From: Furcasterigmium furcatum
Lineage: Eukaryota; Ascomycota; Sordariomycetes; Glomerellales; Plectosphaerellaceae
Assembly: GCA_001599815.1 (NCBI GenBank)
Contig: BCIA01000001.1
Location: forward strand, 5,910,978 to 5,974,977
Length of the DNA stretch: 64,000 nt
Direction of reading: 5' to 3'
Position numbers and translations under genes: made by a program. Below, piece after piece: positions 1-11,468 of this stretch. The stretch's first letter is position 1, and every line of letters begins with the position of its first letter. The notes under the pieces were generated by a model. That model made no database searches. It was not told the DNA's origin and was given only the letters and a program-made list of their open reading frames with translations.

Positions 1-1556
1 GAAGCCGGAGATGTCGAGATGCCCTGTGGACCGTGTCAGCTGATGCATTCTGTAACAGAGAAGAACAAGATGTCTTACGCCACTCGCGGAGCTTGAACAG
101 GAAGGCCTCGACTGTCCGATCGCACAGGAAGTATTGGTGGTCTGTCATCCCCTGTACGATGAGCGGGTTGATGTTCGAGTAGCCCTTGAACCGAGGCTCA
201 ACGGCATGGCTGTAGATGAGTTCCTGGCAGCGATCACAGTCGCATATCTTCAGAGGGCTCGAAGGGTGTGTGACGCTGGAGAGGAGAGTCGCCCTCTCCG
301 CTGCTAGGGCCTCGTTCGGCTCTCGGGCGTGGTATCTGAAGTCGCGCAGGGGATACTGGACTGTGTCGACCATGACCAGACTTGCAAACTTGTATCAAAT
401 GTCAGCATGGCTGCAGACTCATCAGACGGGGCTCACTGTCGCTCACATTGCGTCGCGGGAATGTCGTGGTGAAGCCGTCAAACGACTGAACCGTCGTCTC
501 GCGCCGGAGGCCATACCACTTCTTCCCCCGACTCACGAAATGGTCGTGGATTTCCTCCACGTCGCCGGGCTCGATGTCCTCGTCGAACTTCAGGAAGGTG
601 GTCGGGTACACCCTAAGCGAAGTGATCTTCTTCTCGCCGGCAAAGCGCTTGACGGACGTGTTGACCTGCGCCGGGCCGACAAACCTGGAGGTGGCGTTCA
701 TGTTCCAGACGTAGATGTCGTACAGGTCTGTTGCTTCGTTCACCAGGTCGAAGTCGACGTTCTGCATCACGAAGGGCTCGTGCTCGCCGACGTTGGCCCT
801 GTCGAAGTAGATGTCGTCGCCGGGCTTGTAAAGCAGCCAGAGCATGTCGAAGGTCGCGAGGCCCTTCGCGTGCCGCGCCCTCTCGGCGTCGACGGCGGCC
901 TTGGTCCGCTCCCTTACAAAATCCAAGACCATGCCGATGTGCTTGTACGCCCAGCGGTTGGCGCACGAGGCCGGCAGCTCCGAAGGGTCATCGCAATGGA
1001 GCCTCTGGCGGTACTCCTCCAGCTCCTTCTCGTACAAGATGAAGACGGCGAACGGCTCCTTGACCTTGATGATGGACCCGGAGAGGTCCAGGTCGGGCCA
1101 GTAGTCGACGACGCATCGAAGAGCCTCGTTGACCGCCGGCGACAGGATGCGCATGTACCCGTGGCCTTTGCTCGTGGCGCGGACATCGGGCTTGCGCTTC
1201 TTCTTCTCGTTGCTCCTCGTCTGATCCGTCAGGCGGACGTCAACATACTCGAGCACCGTCGGCTCAGAGGAGTTGTCTGGGACATCCTCTGCGGCGAGGT
1301 TGCCCTCAAAGGACTCGGTCTCCTCCGAGGAGGTGAGCTCGGTGCGGTACCGAATCAACTCGTTGCCGCCGCCGCGGGTGACGGAATCCTCGGCGTCGCT
1401 TTCCGAGTCGGACGTCGCCGAATGGACCGAGGGCTCAGCTGATGAGGGTTCGGGAGGCTGAGTACTTGTCAGGGATTCTGATGGCGTGAGCAAGGACCGA
1501 GGTTTGCTCACTGGCGTCATTGTCGACGAGACGGGCAGGCTTTGAGGAGAGAGCAA
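1..1556 (-). CDS. DUF7025-containing AAA-type ATPase, 3' part beyond the window
   Basis: Three exons are visible: 1556-447, 388-79 and 23-1 (runs off the left edge). The introns are 446-389 (58 nt, GTGAGC..AAG) and 78-24 (55 nt, GTAAGA..CAG with a GCTGAC branch site). Reading frame is continuous across both. Residues 1-90 are Ser/Thr/Pro-rich and probably disordered. The rest matches the fungal DUF7025 layout: 'VMVD' at the start of exon 2, then 'MTDHQYFLC' and a 'LREW' that family members place just before the AAA core. The P-loop and Walker B would lie outside the window, so ATPase activity is inferred from the family. Such proteins occur in large lineage-specific sets in filamentous fungi with unknown substrates. 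An inner Met at 1520 is an alternative start. It is divergent from the DUF7708 gene at 2287. Confidence 0.75.
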
Positions 1557-2286
1557 CTGAACAGGCCGCCGGCGTCAAGATGATTCGGTGTCGAGGAGTT
1601 GCCGGCTGATATCGCCTTCAAGTTGGCTTTGGTCGGTCTCAAGAGAAAGATGAATCCGTCACAACACACCAGTATCCGCAGCCTCGTGAAACCCCGCCTT
1701 GGTTCACACGGATCTGCGGCGAGCGCGCGCTGGAGACCTCCATCAGGTTGAGGCTCTCTTGGCCAATGGCGATGATGGAGGACAGGCGTCCTTCATGCGA
1801 GAACCGCAGTAAGCTGCAGATGGTACAGGGGTCGAGGTGGGGGCCGAATCCGGACAGCCTGGCCGCCGAGATGTACAGATATCAGCGTGGAAGTCATGGC
1901 CAGAGTTTTATGGAGTAAAGAATGGTATCTGATTGAATCCCAGGGGAAATTGTCACGGTATTTATACCCGCGTCTTGTAAGTGAGTTGGTTGTCTTGCCC
2001 AGGACTCGGGAGCCCCTGAGCACCATCGGGCGGGACTTACAGGGGTTAAGGGCTCTAAGCACGCTACCCAGGCGAGGCACTTTTGCAGTGTCCAGTGCAC
2101 TCTGAACTGTGCGGGGTGGTTCAAGGCCTCCGACCATATCCTTCGATTCTACAATGTGGAACAAGGCTCGGGCCGTACATCTACTTCATGTTGGAAGCCT
2201 GACTTCGCGATCCCTCCGAAGCCCCGAAGCCGTGACGCTTCACCCTTGAACCAGACCTGTAACTGGCCCATCGATAGCTTCGGAAC
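1557..2286. other. intergenic, shared upstream region of two divergent genes
   Basis: This 730-base stretch lies between the starts of the DUF7025 gene (-) and the DUF7708 gene (+). Short open frames on both strands (for example 1793-2164 on the minus strand) have no recognisable domain and no usable intron pattern. I see only promoter and 5' UTR sequence here. Confidence 0.5.
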
Positions 2287-4491
2287 ATGTCGGGCACTCT
2301 GGGAACCGAGTTGTCCCTCCACGCGGACCGCGAGGCCTGGGTCGAGGAGTTCTCCCTCCAGATCTCTACAACCACGAACCCCGACTCGGAACAGGGCGAC
2401 GATGGGTGCCGGCAGCTCGAGGAAGACCTGGCCCACGAGCGCCAAAGGAGGTCTGACCAAAGACGGCAGAGGATCAGAGAAATAGACGCGCACTTCTCCA
2501 AGACCAGGTACCTCCAAACATCTTCCTCTTTCCAAGAGGTGACTCGCCCCCAAAAGCCAAGTTGACGTGCTGCAAGACCCAACGATGTAGACCTGTTCCG
2601 GCAGTCCCAGAGAGATCTGTTAGAGGCGATGAAGTCCTTTCAGTCCCTGGTCCCGGATCACTTGAAAACGACACAGTCTACCCCGGCCAGCTGGTCGGAC
2701 GTAGAAACGGCGGTGGCGGCAGTCCAGACGCAATGGGAGACCAAGAACCGAGAGAGCCGCGCAGCTCGAGCAAAGACGTGGATACGGCAAATGTGCAACG
2801 GCATGCACAACCACTCCAGCGCCCTCAAGATGCTGCCCGCGGAGAGCGAGTACGTGTCGCTTGTCGCTGGGTCTGTGACCATGATCGTCAAGGTACGGAA
2901 ACGCCCACAATATAGCCCCCCTGAACAACCAATCTGATGCCCTTCGTCAGGCCTCGGCAAACTACATGGAAATCACCGAGTCCTTCGCAAAGGGAGTCGT
3001 CGATGTCAACGATGCCGTCAACCTGGTGCAGAAAGTGGACACGTACGACACCCAAGCCGTCCAGCAGCTGGCCATGAGGGTCTACTCAAAGATCTTCGAG
3101 TACCTGCGAAAGTGCATGACCTGGTATACGAGCAAAAGCCGGACCAGGTTCCGCATGTCGTTCAACGAGACCATCTACTCGGCGTTCCAGGACGACCTGC
3201 AGCAGATCAAGCAGCTGTGCTTGCTCCTGTCTCAGCAAATACAGCTCAACATGTCCGCAGACGTCCGGGTGTCGCGGCTTCTCCAGGAGGAAAACGACAG
3301 CGACATGAAGTATCTCCTGAAACTACATGAGTTCGAAGCCCGGGACTCGAGGCTCCGCGACTCTGCCAACGTCGACCTGTTGCAGAGGTCTCTCAAATTC
3401 CACTTGGAAAGCTCCAAGGACGAGATCAAGGACTGCTTGCAGGGCATGATCGAGGAGTATCATGAGCGCCTCCGGAGTGAGATCTCCGGCGCGGCCATGT
3501 TCGATCTCTTCAGCCACCAGATCGAGCAGAGGGCACCGGTGCTAGCGAAAAGGGCGCTGCTCCCGGGAAGCTCATTCAGCTCCAGTCGTGAGTTTCGAGA
3601 TCCGCGCCACCTTTCTGGTAGACTGACACGTGCAAAGGCTCTAGCTCCGGCCGCGCGACCCCCTTGGCCTACAGCACCAGGAGCAACAGCCCGGCCAACA
3701 TGGTCCGCCTGGAACCTTTGTGCGGGAGGGAAGACATCAAGTCAGCGGCCCAGAGACTCGAGCGGTTCTGCAACTTCCCCCACGTCTTCCCCTACGGCGA
3801 GGCAACGGGCGGCCTCCTCGCAGAAGCCAACTTCGTCTCGAAGCTCGAAGCCTTCACGACCGCGATGGACTCGCGCATCCTGTACGCATACTCCAGGTAC
3901 CAGGCCGAAGAGTCTCGGCTTCTGTTTGATTCCACCGCGGCATACGTCACCTTCGCGACGGCCCGCGGCATTCCTGTCGTGTCGTACTTCTGCGAACTCA
4001 CCCCTGACGCCGCCCCGAGCGGCCGCACGAGAGAGTCGGTGGAGCTGTGCGCGATGCTGTACACCATGATCGCGCAGGTCATCGACTTTCTGCCCGAGGA
4101 GCTCGAGGCCCCCGAGCCCTCGTTCACGCGGGAGTATCTGGCCGGCCTCGACGGGACCTTGCGGACCTGGGATGCCGCGATCGGATTCTTCGAGGACCTT
4201 CTCGCCGCCGTCAGGGTGCCAGTCCTGCTCTTCGTCGTTCACGGACTCAATCTCCTCGAGGATGACCTCCGGGGATCCACGACGGGAAAGCTGGACCAAA
4301 TTGTTGGTTGTTTGAGGAATCTGGTGAGGACCGAGGACTCGGATAGAATCGTCAAGATCCTGTTCACGACGTCGGGTCTCTCGAAGCCGCTGATCGACGG
4401 GGTCGAGGAGCACGAGACGGTATCCTGCAGCCCGAATCTGGCGCGAGACCTCGGAGAAACACGGTCGCCCAGCAGAAGGTCTTTGGCGTAA
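2287..4491 (+). CDS. DUF7708-domain protein with degenerate STAND-like C-terminus
   Basis: Exons: 2287-2538, 2605-2892, 2951-3587, 3638-4491; introns of 66, 58 and 50 nt all keep frame, giving 676 aa. Residues about 100-270 look like the fungal DUF7708 domain ('WIRQMCNGMHNHS', 'LAMRVYSKIFEYLRKCMTWY', 'RFRMSFNE'), which normally sits N-terminal to NACHT/STAND modules. A helical stretch follows. The C-terminal third has Rossmann-like strands ('PVVSYFCEL') and a Walker-B-like 'LLFVVHGLNLLED' near residues 585-600, but no GxxxxGK[ST] P-loop precedes it. NTPase activity is therefore doubtful. The acceptor of the first intron (2604) is the least certain boundary. The role is unknown; relatives are linked to non-self recognition by domain architecture only. 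Confidence 0.7.
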
Positions 4492-4841
4492 GACATGGGA
4501 CAAGTAAAGCTTCGATGGACAGCCGAACGGGATCTTTTCCGCATCTTATTCCGAGTTGTACGCATCTCAGTCCGAGCGGACGGATCCACCCCACCGGTGC
4601 GGAGCTAATAATAGGCCCCGTCTCATAATACGGAGGAATTTTAACCCAAAATCTTTTCCTATTTGATGGACCCATCCAAGTTTTTGACTTGGTTGCTCCC
4701 CAGAGTAAATGAGCAGTGGAGAGCCAAAGTTCCTTCACAGCAGAATAAAGTGCTGTGAACCAGGTACATGGATCCAACAATAACTCCGCCCCGCCACCTC
4801 CGTTTTCCCGCCTGGGTATTCGGGTCGAGAGTTTTGCCAAC
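4492..4841. other. convergent intergenic region
   Basis: These 350 bases separate the ends of the DUF7708 gene (+) and the MFS transporter (-). They hold presumed 3' UTRs; I see no gene or repeat. Confidence 0.5.
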
Positions 4842-6788
4842 TCACTGCTTGGTGGCAGCGCCAGCGGCAGTGGCCTCGTGATGGGCAGCCTCGACATCGC
4901 CCTCGCCGTCGTCCAGGACCTTCCCGTCGGTCTGGCCGTTGTCGCGGAGCGCGAGCTCGTGGGTGAGGCCGCCCGTCTCGTAATCCGAGAACTTCCTGGC
5001 CGAGATGTTCGCCTCGAACAGCTGGTCGATCTCCTCGAGGTTGCGGCCCTTGAGCTCGGGCATGAAGAAGAAGGCCCAGATGCTGGAGAGGATGGCGAAC
5101 CCGCCCCAGATGTAGGCGGTGCCGGACCCGATGGAGCGCAGGAGGTAGGGCGTGACGAACACAACAACGAAGCCGACCACGACGTTGAGAGCGGTCTGTG
5201 ATGCGGTTAGCACGCGAGTCAGTCGGCCCGGACATCGGAGATTTTTCCGGACAGAAAAGTCCGAAGTTCCGAGCAGAGCGGGCAGCGGGCGGGGGCCAGG
5301 ACGTACCGAGATTGCCATCGTCTTCTCGCGCAGAGACTGAGTTCCGACCTCGGCGGCGGTGATGTACGCGCCGGGGCCGAGAGTCATGTGGAGGATGCAC
5401 GTGTAGAGCTGCATGCCGGCGACAATGCCGTTCTGCTCGTGGACCGAGGGGTTCTTGATGAGGCCGAGAGCCGCGATGGAGATGAGGAAAGCGCCCTGCG
5501 ACCATCCGCCGTGGATGATGAGCGTGCGGCGGCCGAACATGTCGAGGAACACCATGGCCATCATCGCCGTCACCACCGACGTCGCGTTGTTGATCACGGC
5601 GTAGATGAAGGCCATGTCGACGAGGCCGACCGAGCGGTAGAAAGTCGGCCCGTACGAGGAGGAGAACGTCACGCCGGTCAGCTGCTGGAAGCTGAGGGCA
5701 GTGCAAGCAATGCTGGTCACGACGTTAGTCTCTGTGCCACGGCTCTCGTTCGTGCTCGAAGTACTCACCCGGTTCTCCTGCGGTTCTGGGCGTTGAAGAG
5801 CTCCATCCAGCCGCCCTTCTGCCTCTTCCCGATCTGGCCTTCCTCCCTCATCGACGCCAGCTCGAGCTCCGGCAGTCCCCTGTCGACATCCTCCTTGCGA
5901 CGAAGCGTGCGGACAACCTTCAGGGCCTCGTCGTACCGGTCGTTGAAGATGAGCCAGCGGGGCGAGTTGGGAGTGAACCAGAGAAGGCAGAGGATCATAA
6001 CGGCGGGAGCGGCCTGCAGCGCCGTGGCAATTTGCCAGCCAGAATCATCGATCTTCTTGGACATGGACTCGTTGACGATACCGGCGATCAGCGACCCGGA
6101 GGTCAGGCAGAGCTGAATAGAGCCGACGAAGAAACCACGGAGAGCACCCGGTGCAATCTCAGACTGGTAGGTTGGGACGACCTGGGGTGGAAGTAAGTCA
6201 GCACTCAGCCATCACTCAGCATCAGTTTGGTTGGACTCGGTGCACGCACATTCTCGACCAGGCCAACCGCCGTGTACACCAAGAATCGGCCAGCGGTAAA
6301 CTGGGCAGCCGTACGGCTCGTGACCTGAACTTGTAGGGGGTTAGCAAGTTTTCGAAGTGTCATCCGCGAGAAAAGAAACTCACTGATAGGGCCGACAACC
6401 TGCACCGAGCAGGTGAAGGCCATTGTCCAGCGATGGCCGAACCTCTCGATGATAGGACCGACGATCACGGTTCCAAGGAGCTTGCCGATCAGGGGAATAC
6501 TGTTCATGATGGACTGCAAGTGTCTCGGGAGGATATACGCCTCCCTCTCGTCGCTCCACTCGCCGAATCGCCTCAGGAAGGGGTCCATGGCCTGGACACC
6601 GCCGAACGATGCTCCGTCACTGTCGAGGAGTCAGTAAACGCTTCAGACCGTTGATTTCTCTGATCCTGATCTCGGAGGACTCACTATCCGAAGAAGATGC
6701 TGCCGAGGGCATAGATACCGCAGAACAGCAGGAGGCGGGGCGTTGCCTGGGCGAACGCCGCCTTGCCCGCGAACACGCCGCGGCCCAT
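4842..6788 (-). CDS. MFS sugar-porter family transporter
   Basis: Six exons: 6788-6685, 6619-6384, 6329-6250, 6181-5769, 5712-5307, 5195-4842; five introns of 65, 54, 68, 56 and 111 nt with matching phases, giving 530 aa. Sugar-porter signatures are present: 'FFGYDGASFGG' at the end of TM1, 'GRFLVYTAVGLVEN' then 'TYQSEIAPGALRG', 'PNSPRWL' after TM6, 'FQQLTGVT' in TM7, and the PETKG-like 'PELKGRNLEEID' after TM12. It should be a plasma-membrane proton symporter for a sugar or related polyol/acid; the substrate cannot be read from sequence. The start at 6788 gives the usual short cytosolic leader; an in-frame upstream Met at 6881 would add 31 atypical residues. It is divergent from the FAD oxidoreductase, suggesting co-regulation. 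Confidence 0.88.
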
Positions 6789-7548
6789 TGTAGCAAAATG
6801 GCGTCTTTGATGTCGTGCAAAGAGAAGGTTGGAGCTCTGCTGCGCTGATCGATGAGGTCTGATCGCTTCCCTCCGAGACATGAGTGACTGGAAGTGAGGT
6901 CCCCCAGGTATATATACTTGACTCGAACGCTGTGAACCCTGAGCATGACCGATACCCGGCGCCTGACTGGTCGCACCCACGAAGCATTCTATCCAATCCC
7001 TTGGCCATAAGTCGATGGGTATCGACCCATTCTGCGGATCCTAGCGCATGGTTGTGTGGTTCCGACGCTGCCCCCTGGGGTCGTGGTGCGGACAAAAGAT
7101 CCCCGCAACTAGTCCCTTGACTCGCACTATGGCGACATGGCTCCCATATCACCCCCCCCCGGCCTTCCCCCGAGACCCCAGGACAACCAGTGGGATCAGT
7201 GTTTAACCGTTTAGTCTTGAAAGACGACAGGTGTGGATCGATGGTCCTCCTATAACGGAACTCGGTACGGGAAAAGCGCTCACAACCCGCGTGGGCTATG
7301 CCCTGCACTGGCCCCCCGTGCTTGGATCTTTGCTGGTTTGGTCTGTTCGGACACTGAGACACTCCGCTGCACTTAAGCCGAAGCCCACTTCTGGATGAAG
7401 ATTATTCCCTCGCAGGAAATCGTCGGCTTTGTCTGGTTTGGCAAGGGTTATACTTGACGACACGCCTTCCATCCTGCGTTGGGCAAGCCACCGGATGAAC
7501 CCTCACCACCAGCCGAGGCAACCAACAGTTCTACCACATCAGCTCATC
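6789..7548. promoter_or_regulatory. bidirectional promoter of MFS transporter and FAD oxidoreductase
   Basis: The 760-base gap between two divergent starts contains a TATATATA box at 6909-6916, about 120 bases upstream of the transporter start. It also has three hexamers fitting the CreA/Mig1 consensus SYGGRG: CTGGGG at 7075-7080, CCCCGG at 7157-7162 and CCCCAG at 7176-7181. The last two are 19 bases apart, a spacing typical of functional CreA pairs. A C-run lies at 7152-7160. The TATA box is seen directly; carbon catabolite control is inferred from the motif match. Confidence 0.5.
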
Positions 7549-9400
7549 ATGGAGAAGTCTTTCGATATTGTGGTCTACGGATCTACGTCGGGAGCCGTGG
7601 CCACGTCCATCCAGGCCGCTCGCCTGGGACGCTCTGTTGCGCTGGTCTCACCCTACGAGCATATCGGTATGAAACAATCTTATCATCTCCGGAGCACTCT
7701 GGGGTATCTTATCGAGTTCCGTAAATGCTGACACGCTCTTCATTAGGTGGCATTCAGATCAACGGTCTCGGTGCCACGGACATCGACAACCAGGCTGAGT
7801 TCCAGAACAGCACCACTCTCGGCGGTCTCAGCCTGGAGCTTCACGAGAGAATCAGCAAGCACTATGGCAGAGAGCAGAAGCTCAAGGAGGTGGTGGAGAA
7901 GAAGCTGAAAGATCCCGAGGTCTGGCGCTTTGAATCCAGAGTTGCCGAGAAGCAGATCTCAACATGGCTTGAGGAGCATCCCTCCATCACTATCATCAAG
8001 GTACGAGATCTTGCATTAGCAGTGTCCCCGAGACCTATTATCTGACAAAACCAGTCTCCCATAGCCGAGAAATCCGGTGTGCGGCGAGACCAAAACCGAA
8101 TCACCGCTATTCTTCTCGAGAACGGCGATGTCGTCTCTGGCCACATCTTCGTCGAGGCCTCTTACGAGGGCGACCTGTTGGCTGCCGCCGACATCTCCTG
8201 GACCCGCGGGCGTGAGGCATCATCCGTCTACAACGAGAGCCTTGCCGGTGTCCGCGACGAGACGCCGTATCGTCAGATTGACGTTGACGTTGACCCTTAC
8301 GTCAAGCCAGGCGATCCGTCGAGCGGTTTGCTGTACGGCATTTCAGACGAGGCTTTCGGCACTCCGGGTGACGGCGACCTGCACTTGCAGTCCTACTCGT
8401 ACCGTCTGCCGGTCACGGATGACCCGAACAACCGGGTCCCCTTTTACGAGCCGGAGGGCTACGACCCCGCCGAATATGAGCTTCATCGACGATTCTTTAC
8501 GGCCGGGGGCGACTTCTACCCGCCTCGCAAGAGGCTGCCAAACAACAAGACGGATCTCATCGGCTCCGAGGGCGCCCTCTCAACCGACCTCTTGGGCATG
8601 AACGACGAGTGGCCTGTTGCATCTCGCCAGCAGCGCAAGGAGATTCTCCAGGAGACCGCCAAGTTTACCAAGGGACTTCTGTGGTTTATCGCTACTGACC
8701 CGAGCGTTCCCGTGGGTGCCATCTCTAACAACCAAAGCTGTGAACAATGACTGACACTCCTCGACAGGAGCACTACCGCAACGAATGGGCCAAGTTTGGC
8801 TACTGCAAAGACGAGTTCCCCGACAACGGAAACTTCCCGTACGAGCTGTACGTGCGCGACGCCCGCCGCATGATCTCCGACTACATTATCACCGAGGCGA
8901 CCGCCACGCGCGGCGGCTCCCCGGAGGTGGATGACCCGGTTGCCGTGGCGTACTGGCCGACCGACACGCATAGCGTCCGCCGCATCCTTCGGGACGGCAA
9001 AGTTCACAACGAGGGGTTCATCTTCAAGGACGGACACAAGTGGCGGCCTTTCGGCATCGCGTATCGCTCTCTGGTCCCGAAGCGGACCGAGGCGGTCAAC
9101 TTCATCACCGTGACATGTCCCAGCTCGTCCCACGTTGGCTACGGTAAGTTTCCTAGAACTAATCTGCGCATTGGGACTGAATTGATGAGCTGACGAACTT
9201 CCTTAGGCGCCGTGAGGCTGGAGCATCAGTTCTATGCCGTGGGCCAGGCCTGCGGGAACGCGTGCCATATTGCGCTCGAGAAGGGCCTGGCTTTGCAGGA
9301 CGTTCCGTACGGAGAATTGAGAGCGCAGCTTGAGAAGCAAGGTGTTATGCTGGACGCGTCCAAGGTCGGGAGCCCATCGTTTCCGGGAGACGAGGCATAG
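7549..9400 (+). CDS. FAD-dependent oxidoreductase (FAD_oxidored family)
   Basis: Five exons: 7549-7666, 7747-8000, 8055-8711, 8768-9143, 9207-9400; introns of 80, 54, 56 and 63 nt, all in phase, giving 532 aa. The N-terminus is an FAD-binding Rossmann fold ('DIVVYGSTSGAVAT', then 'HIGGIQINGLG' spanning intron 1). 'FVEASYEGDLLAAADISW' is the family's conserved central motif. The C-terminal half has 'GIAYRSLVPK', 'SSHVGYGAVRLE' and 'AVGQACGNACHIA', the ordered blocks of FAD_oxidored (PF12831-type) proteins. No signal peptide is seen, so it is probably cytosolic. The substrate is unknown; bacterial relatives lie in polysaccharide or sugar-acid loci, and here it shares a promoter with a sugar porter. 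The family is more common in bacteria than fungi, but four introns show long residence. Confidence 0.87.
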
Positions 9401-10190
9401 AAAGGTGGAAAGAATGATAGACTCGATGTGAACATGATATTCTTCTTCTACACCGTGTCTTGAGTACGCAGCTGAAACATTGGATGACTGACTTTGAAAT
9501 GAGACTACGCGTGAACAAGAACAACCAAAATGATTTACCTTCCGTCTTATTGGCATGGGACTCCTGTTGGACCTCTGTTAGTTACCAGATCTGTTTGGCA
9601 TTGGCTTTGGCCGCGGGTTTCGGGTTCCAGGAACGTAACTACGACTTGCATCTCCGGGCCGGGAAAAGATATTCACGGGGAAGAAAGCTGTTCCCTCCAT
9701 CCATCAATCTTACATTCCGCAGGGCGCTGGTCGAGTACGATGCCTGCCGGAGATATGCACCCGAGGTTCTGGACAGGCCGCACCCGAATAGCTTAGGCCC
9801 AATCAGCGCAGCCCACACGTCACAGATCATTGCGGAAACCGTTGCTAGTGGAATGCCTAATAGACTATCTAGTTGCAGCCAACACTGCAAAGCGTCCCCT
9901 CCTGAATCATTATCCCCCCCTGAACACGCGCTTGGTCCCTAGCCTCGTACATGCGTCTCGTGTCGTCTCCGGGGCCCCAGCGACGGAGAGAGGAGCTACC
10001 CCAGCCTACAGATTCCCCGCATGGACTCGAAACCAACACCTCGCAAGAGTCATGGACACTGGCGACGAGCCGAAGTGAACCGCTGCTATCCCCACAGATG
10101 TCGGTAGGTCACGTGATGCCTTCAGTATTCTCCGGCTGGCTCATTTGAGGGGCTGATTACATAATCGCCAGAAGGACAATCTCTCCTCCA
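9401..10190. other. convergent intergenic region
   Basis: A 790-base stretch between the ends of the FAD oxidoreductase (+) and the DUF1304 gene (-). Small open frames (for example 9460-9942) lack domain-like sequence. I see no gene, repeat or RNA. Confidence 0.45.
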
Positions 10191-10556
10191 CTACAGGCCA
10201 AGAACCACGGCCGCCAGAGACAAGGCGCCAGGCAGGGCCTGGATGTAGAAGATCTTCTTGTTGGCGGTCGCGCCGCCGTAGAGGCCCGCGACGAGGATGC
10301 ACCCGTTGAAGAAGAGCTGCAGCTGCCTGGCGAACTCGGGGACGGGGTGGGCGAGACTCCAGAGCAGGCCGGCGGCGAGGAAGCCGTTGTAGAGGCCTTG
10401 GTTGGCGGCCAGCGCCTTGGTCTGCTGTGCGAACTCGGGCTTGAGGCCGAAGGCCTTGCGGCCGCGGGGCGTGGTCCAGAGGAACATCTCGAGGACGAGG
10501 ATGTAGGTGTGCTCGGCGGCCATGACGGCCGACGCGGCCGCGGAGATGAGACCCAT
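10191..10556 (-). CDS. DUF1304 family small integral membrane protein
   Basis: A single exon encodes 121 aa, the normal length for DUF1304 proteins. Family hallmarks are in order: 'AAEHTYILVLEMFLW' in the first membrane segment, 'GRKAFGL', 'LAANQGLYNGFLAAGL' and a C-terminal 'NKKIFYIQALPGALSL'. Three to four hydrophobic segments are apparent. The open frame extends upstream to 10727, but that part is Gln/Ser/Thr-rich and unlike the family, so the Met at 10556 is taken as the start. The biochemical function of DUF1304 proteins is not known to me. Confidence 0.85.
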   Translation of the reverse strand: MGLISAAASAVMAAEHTYILVLEMFLWTTPRGRKAFGLKPEFAQQTKALAANQGLYNGFLAAGLLWSLAHPVPEFARQLQLFFNGCILVAGLYGGATANKKIFYIQALPGALSLAAVVLGL

Positions 10557-11468
10557 GATGATGATGCTGACTAGTGTTGACTGGGTGACGCTGGGTCTTT
10601 GATTGATTCTGGTCGCGATTGAGTGAGTGCTGGCCGTGATGTTGGTTGTCCTGACAGAGCGAGGTCTCCTTGTTGCTGTTGATTGAAGTTTTTGACACGA
10701 GATGAGAGCAAATACAGGCCGAGGCATGAACGTGCGCGCGCAGTGAACACGAGATTTGTCTCGGATTCCATTAGCTGGCGAGTCGGGGTTGCCGACGGTG
10801 GGCTGCGGCCCCCGGAATGCGCTGAACCGTTTGCGGAGTTAAGCCCGGAGGGCGACCCACACCACCGGCCGACACCCCAGTCCGGGACAAACACCACCAG
10901 ACATGTGGGCTTACACAGCTGTGAGGGATAAGCAATGCTGTGTGTTTAAAACTCTATCTAAGAACTGATAATATTATTCATGGTCTCATTGATCTATCGT
11001 GTTTGAGATGGTTGAGCCTGGCCCTGCGCTGGATGGTACATGGAATGGGGAGAATACCACGAATCTAAGCTACACCCACGCACTTCCAGGCCCCGCGCGG
11101 TTTGCGTGATGTTGAATATGGTCACCTAAACCCCTCTAAATCTATCATAATAGCAACTGTCTGTGAAAAGAATAATACAGTGTCCTCTGAGCCTGACTGT
11201 AACTGCCAAGCGTCGGCTGCGTCCTCTCGTTTCAACTTGCTTTGCTAGCGACAAAGCACAATCGATCGCGTCACCCAATTACCACTCCCGGCTTTAAGCT
11301 TTAATACTAACCCATCTTGACCTCAGCTCCTGCACGTCGGTCGCGGGATGCTCGGAGACGATAAGGCAGCAATCATCTTTGGGAGACGGATAAATAGGCT
11401 CCCGTGACGTATCTCCAACTTCATCCAGTTCATCATCATCCACAGGTTACGTCCTACCAACGCTCAAC
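10557..11468. other. divergent intergenic region with TATA-like element
   Basis: A 912-base gap between the DUF1304 gene (-) and the MDR enzyme (+). ATAAATA at 11390-11396 lies about 73 bases upstream of the MDR start and is a plausible TATA element. The stretch around 10930-11330 is comparatively AT-rich. No gene is supported. Confidence 0.45.

Noticed and set aside
216..1442. A 408-codon plus-strand frame opposite the DUF7025 gene
   Set aside because: The minus strand has conserved family motifs and proper introns; this frame does not.
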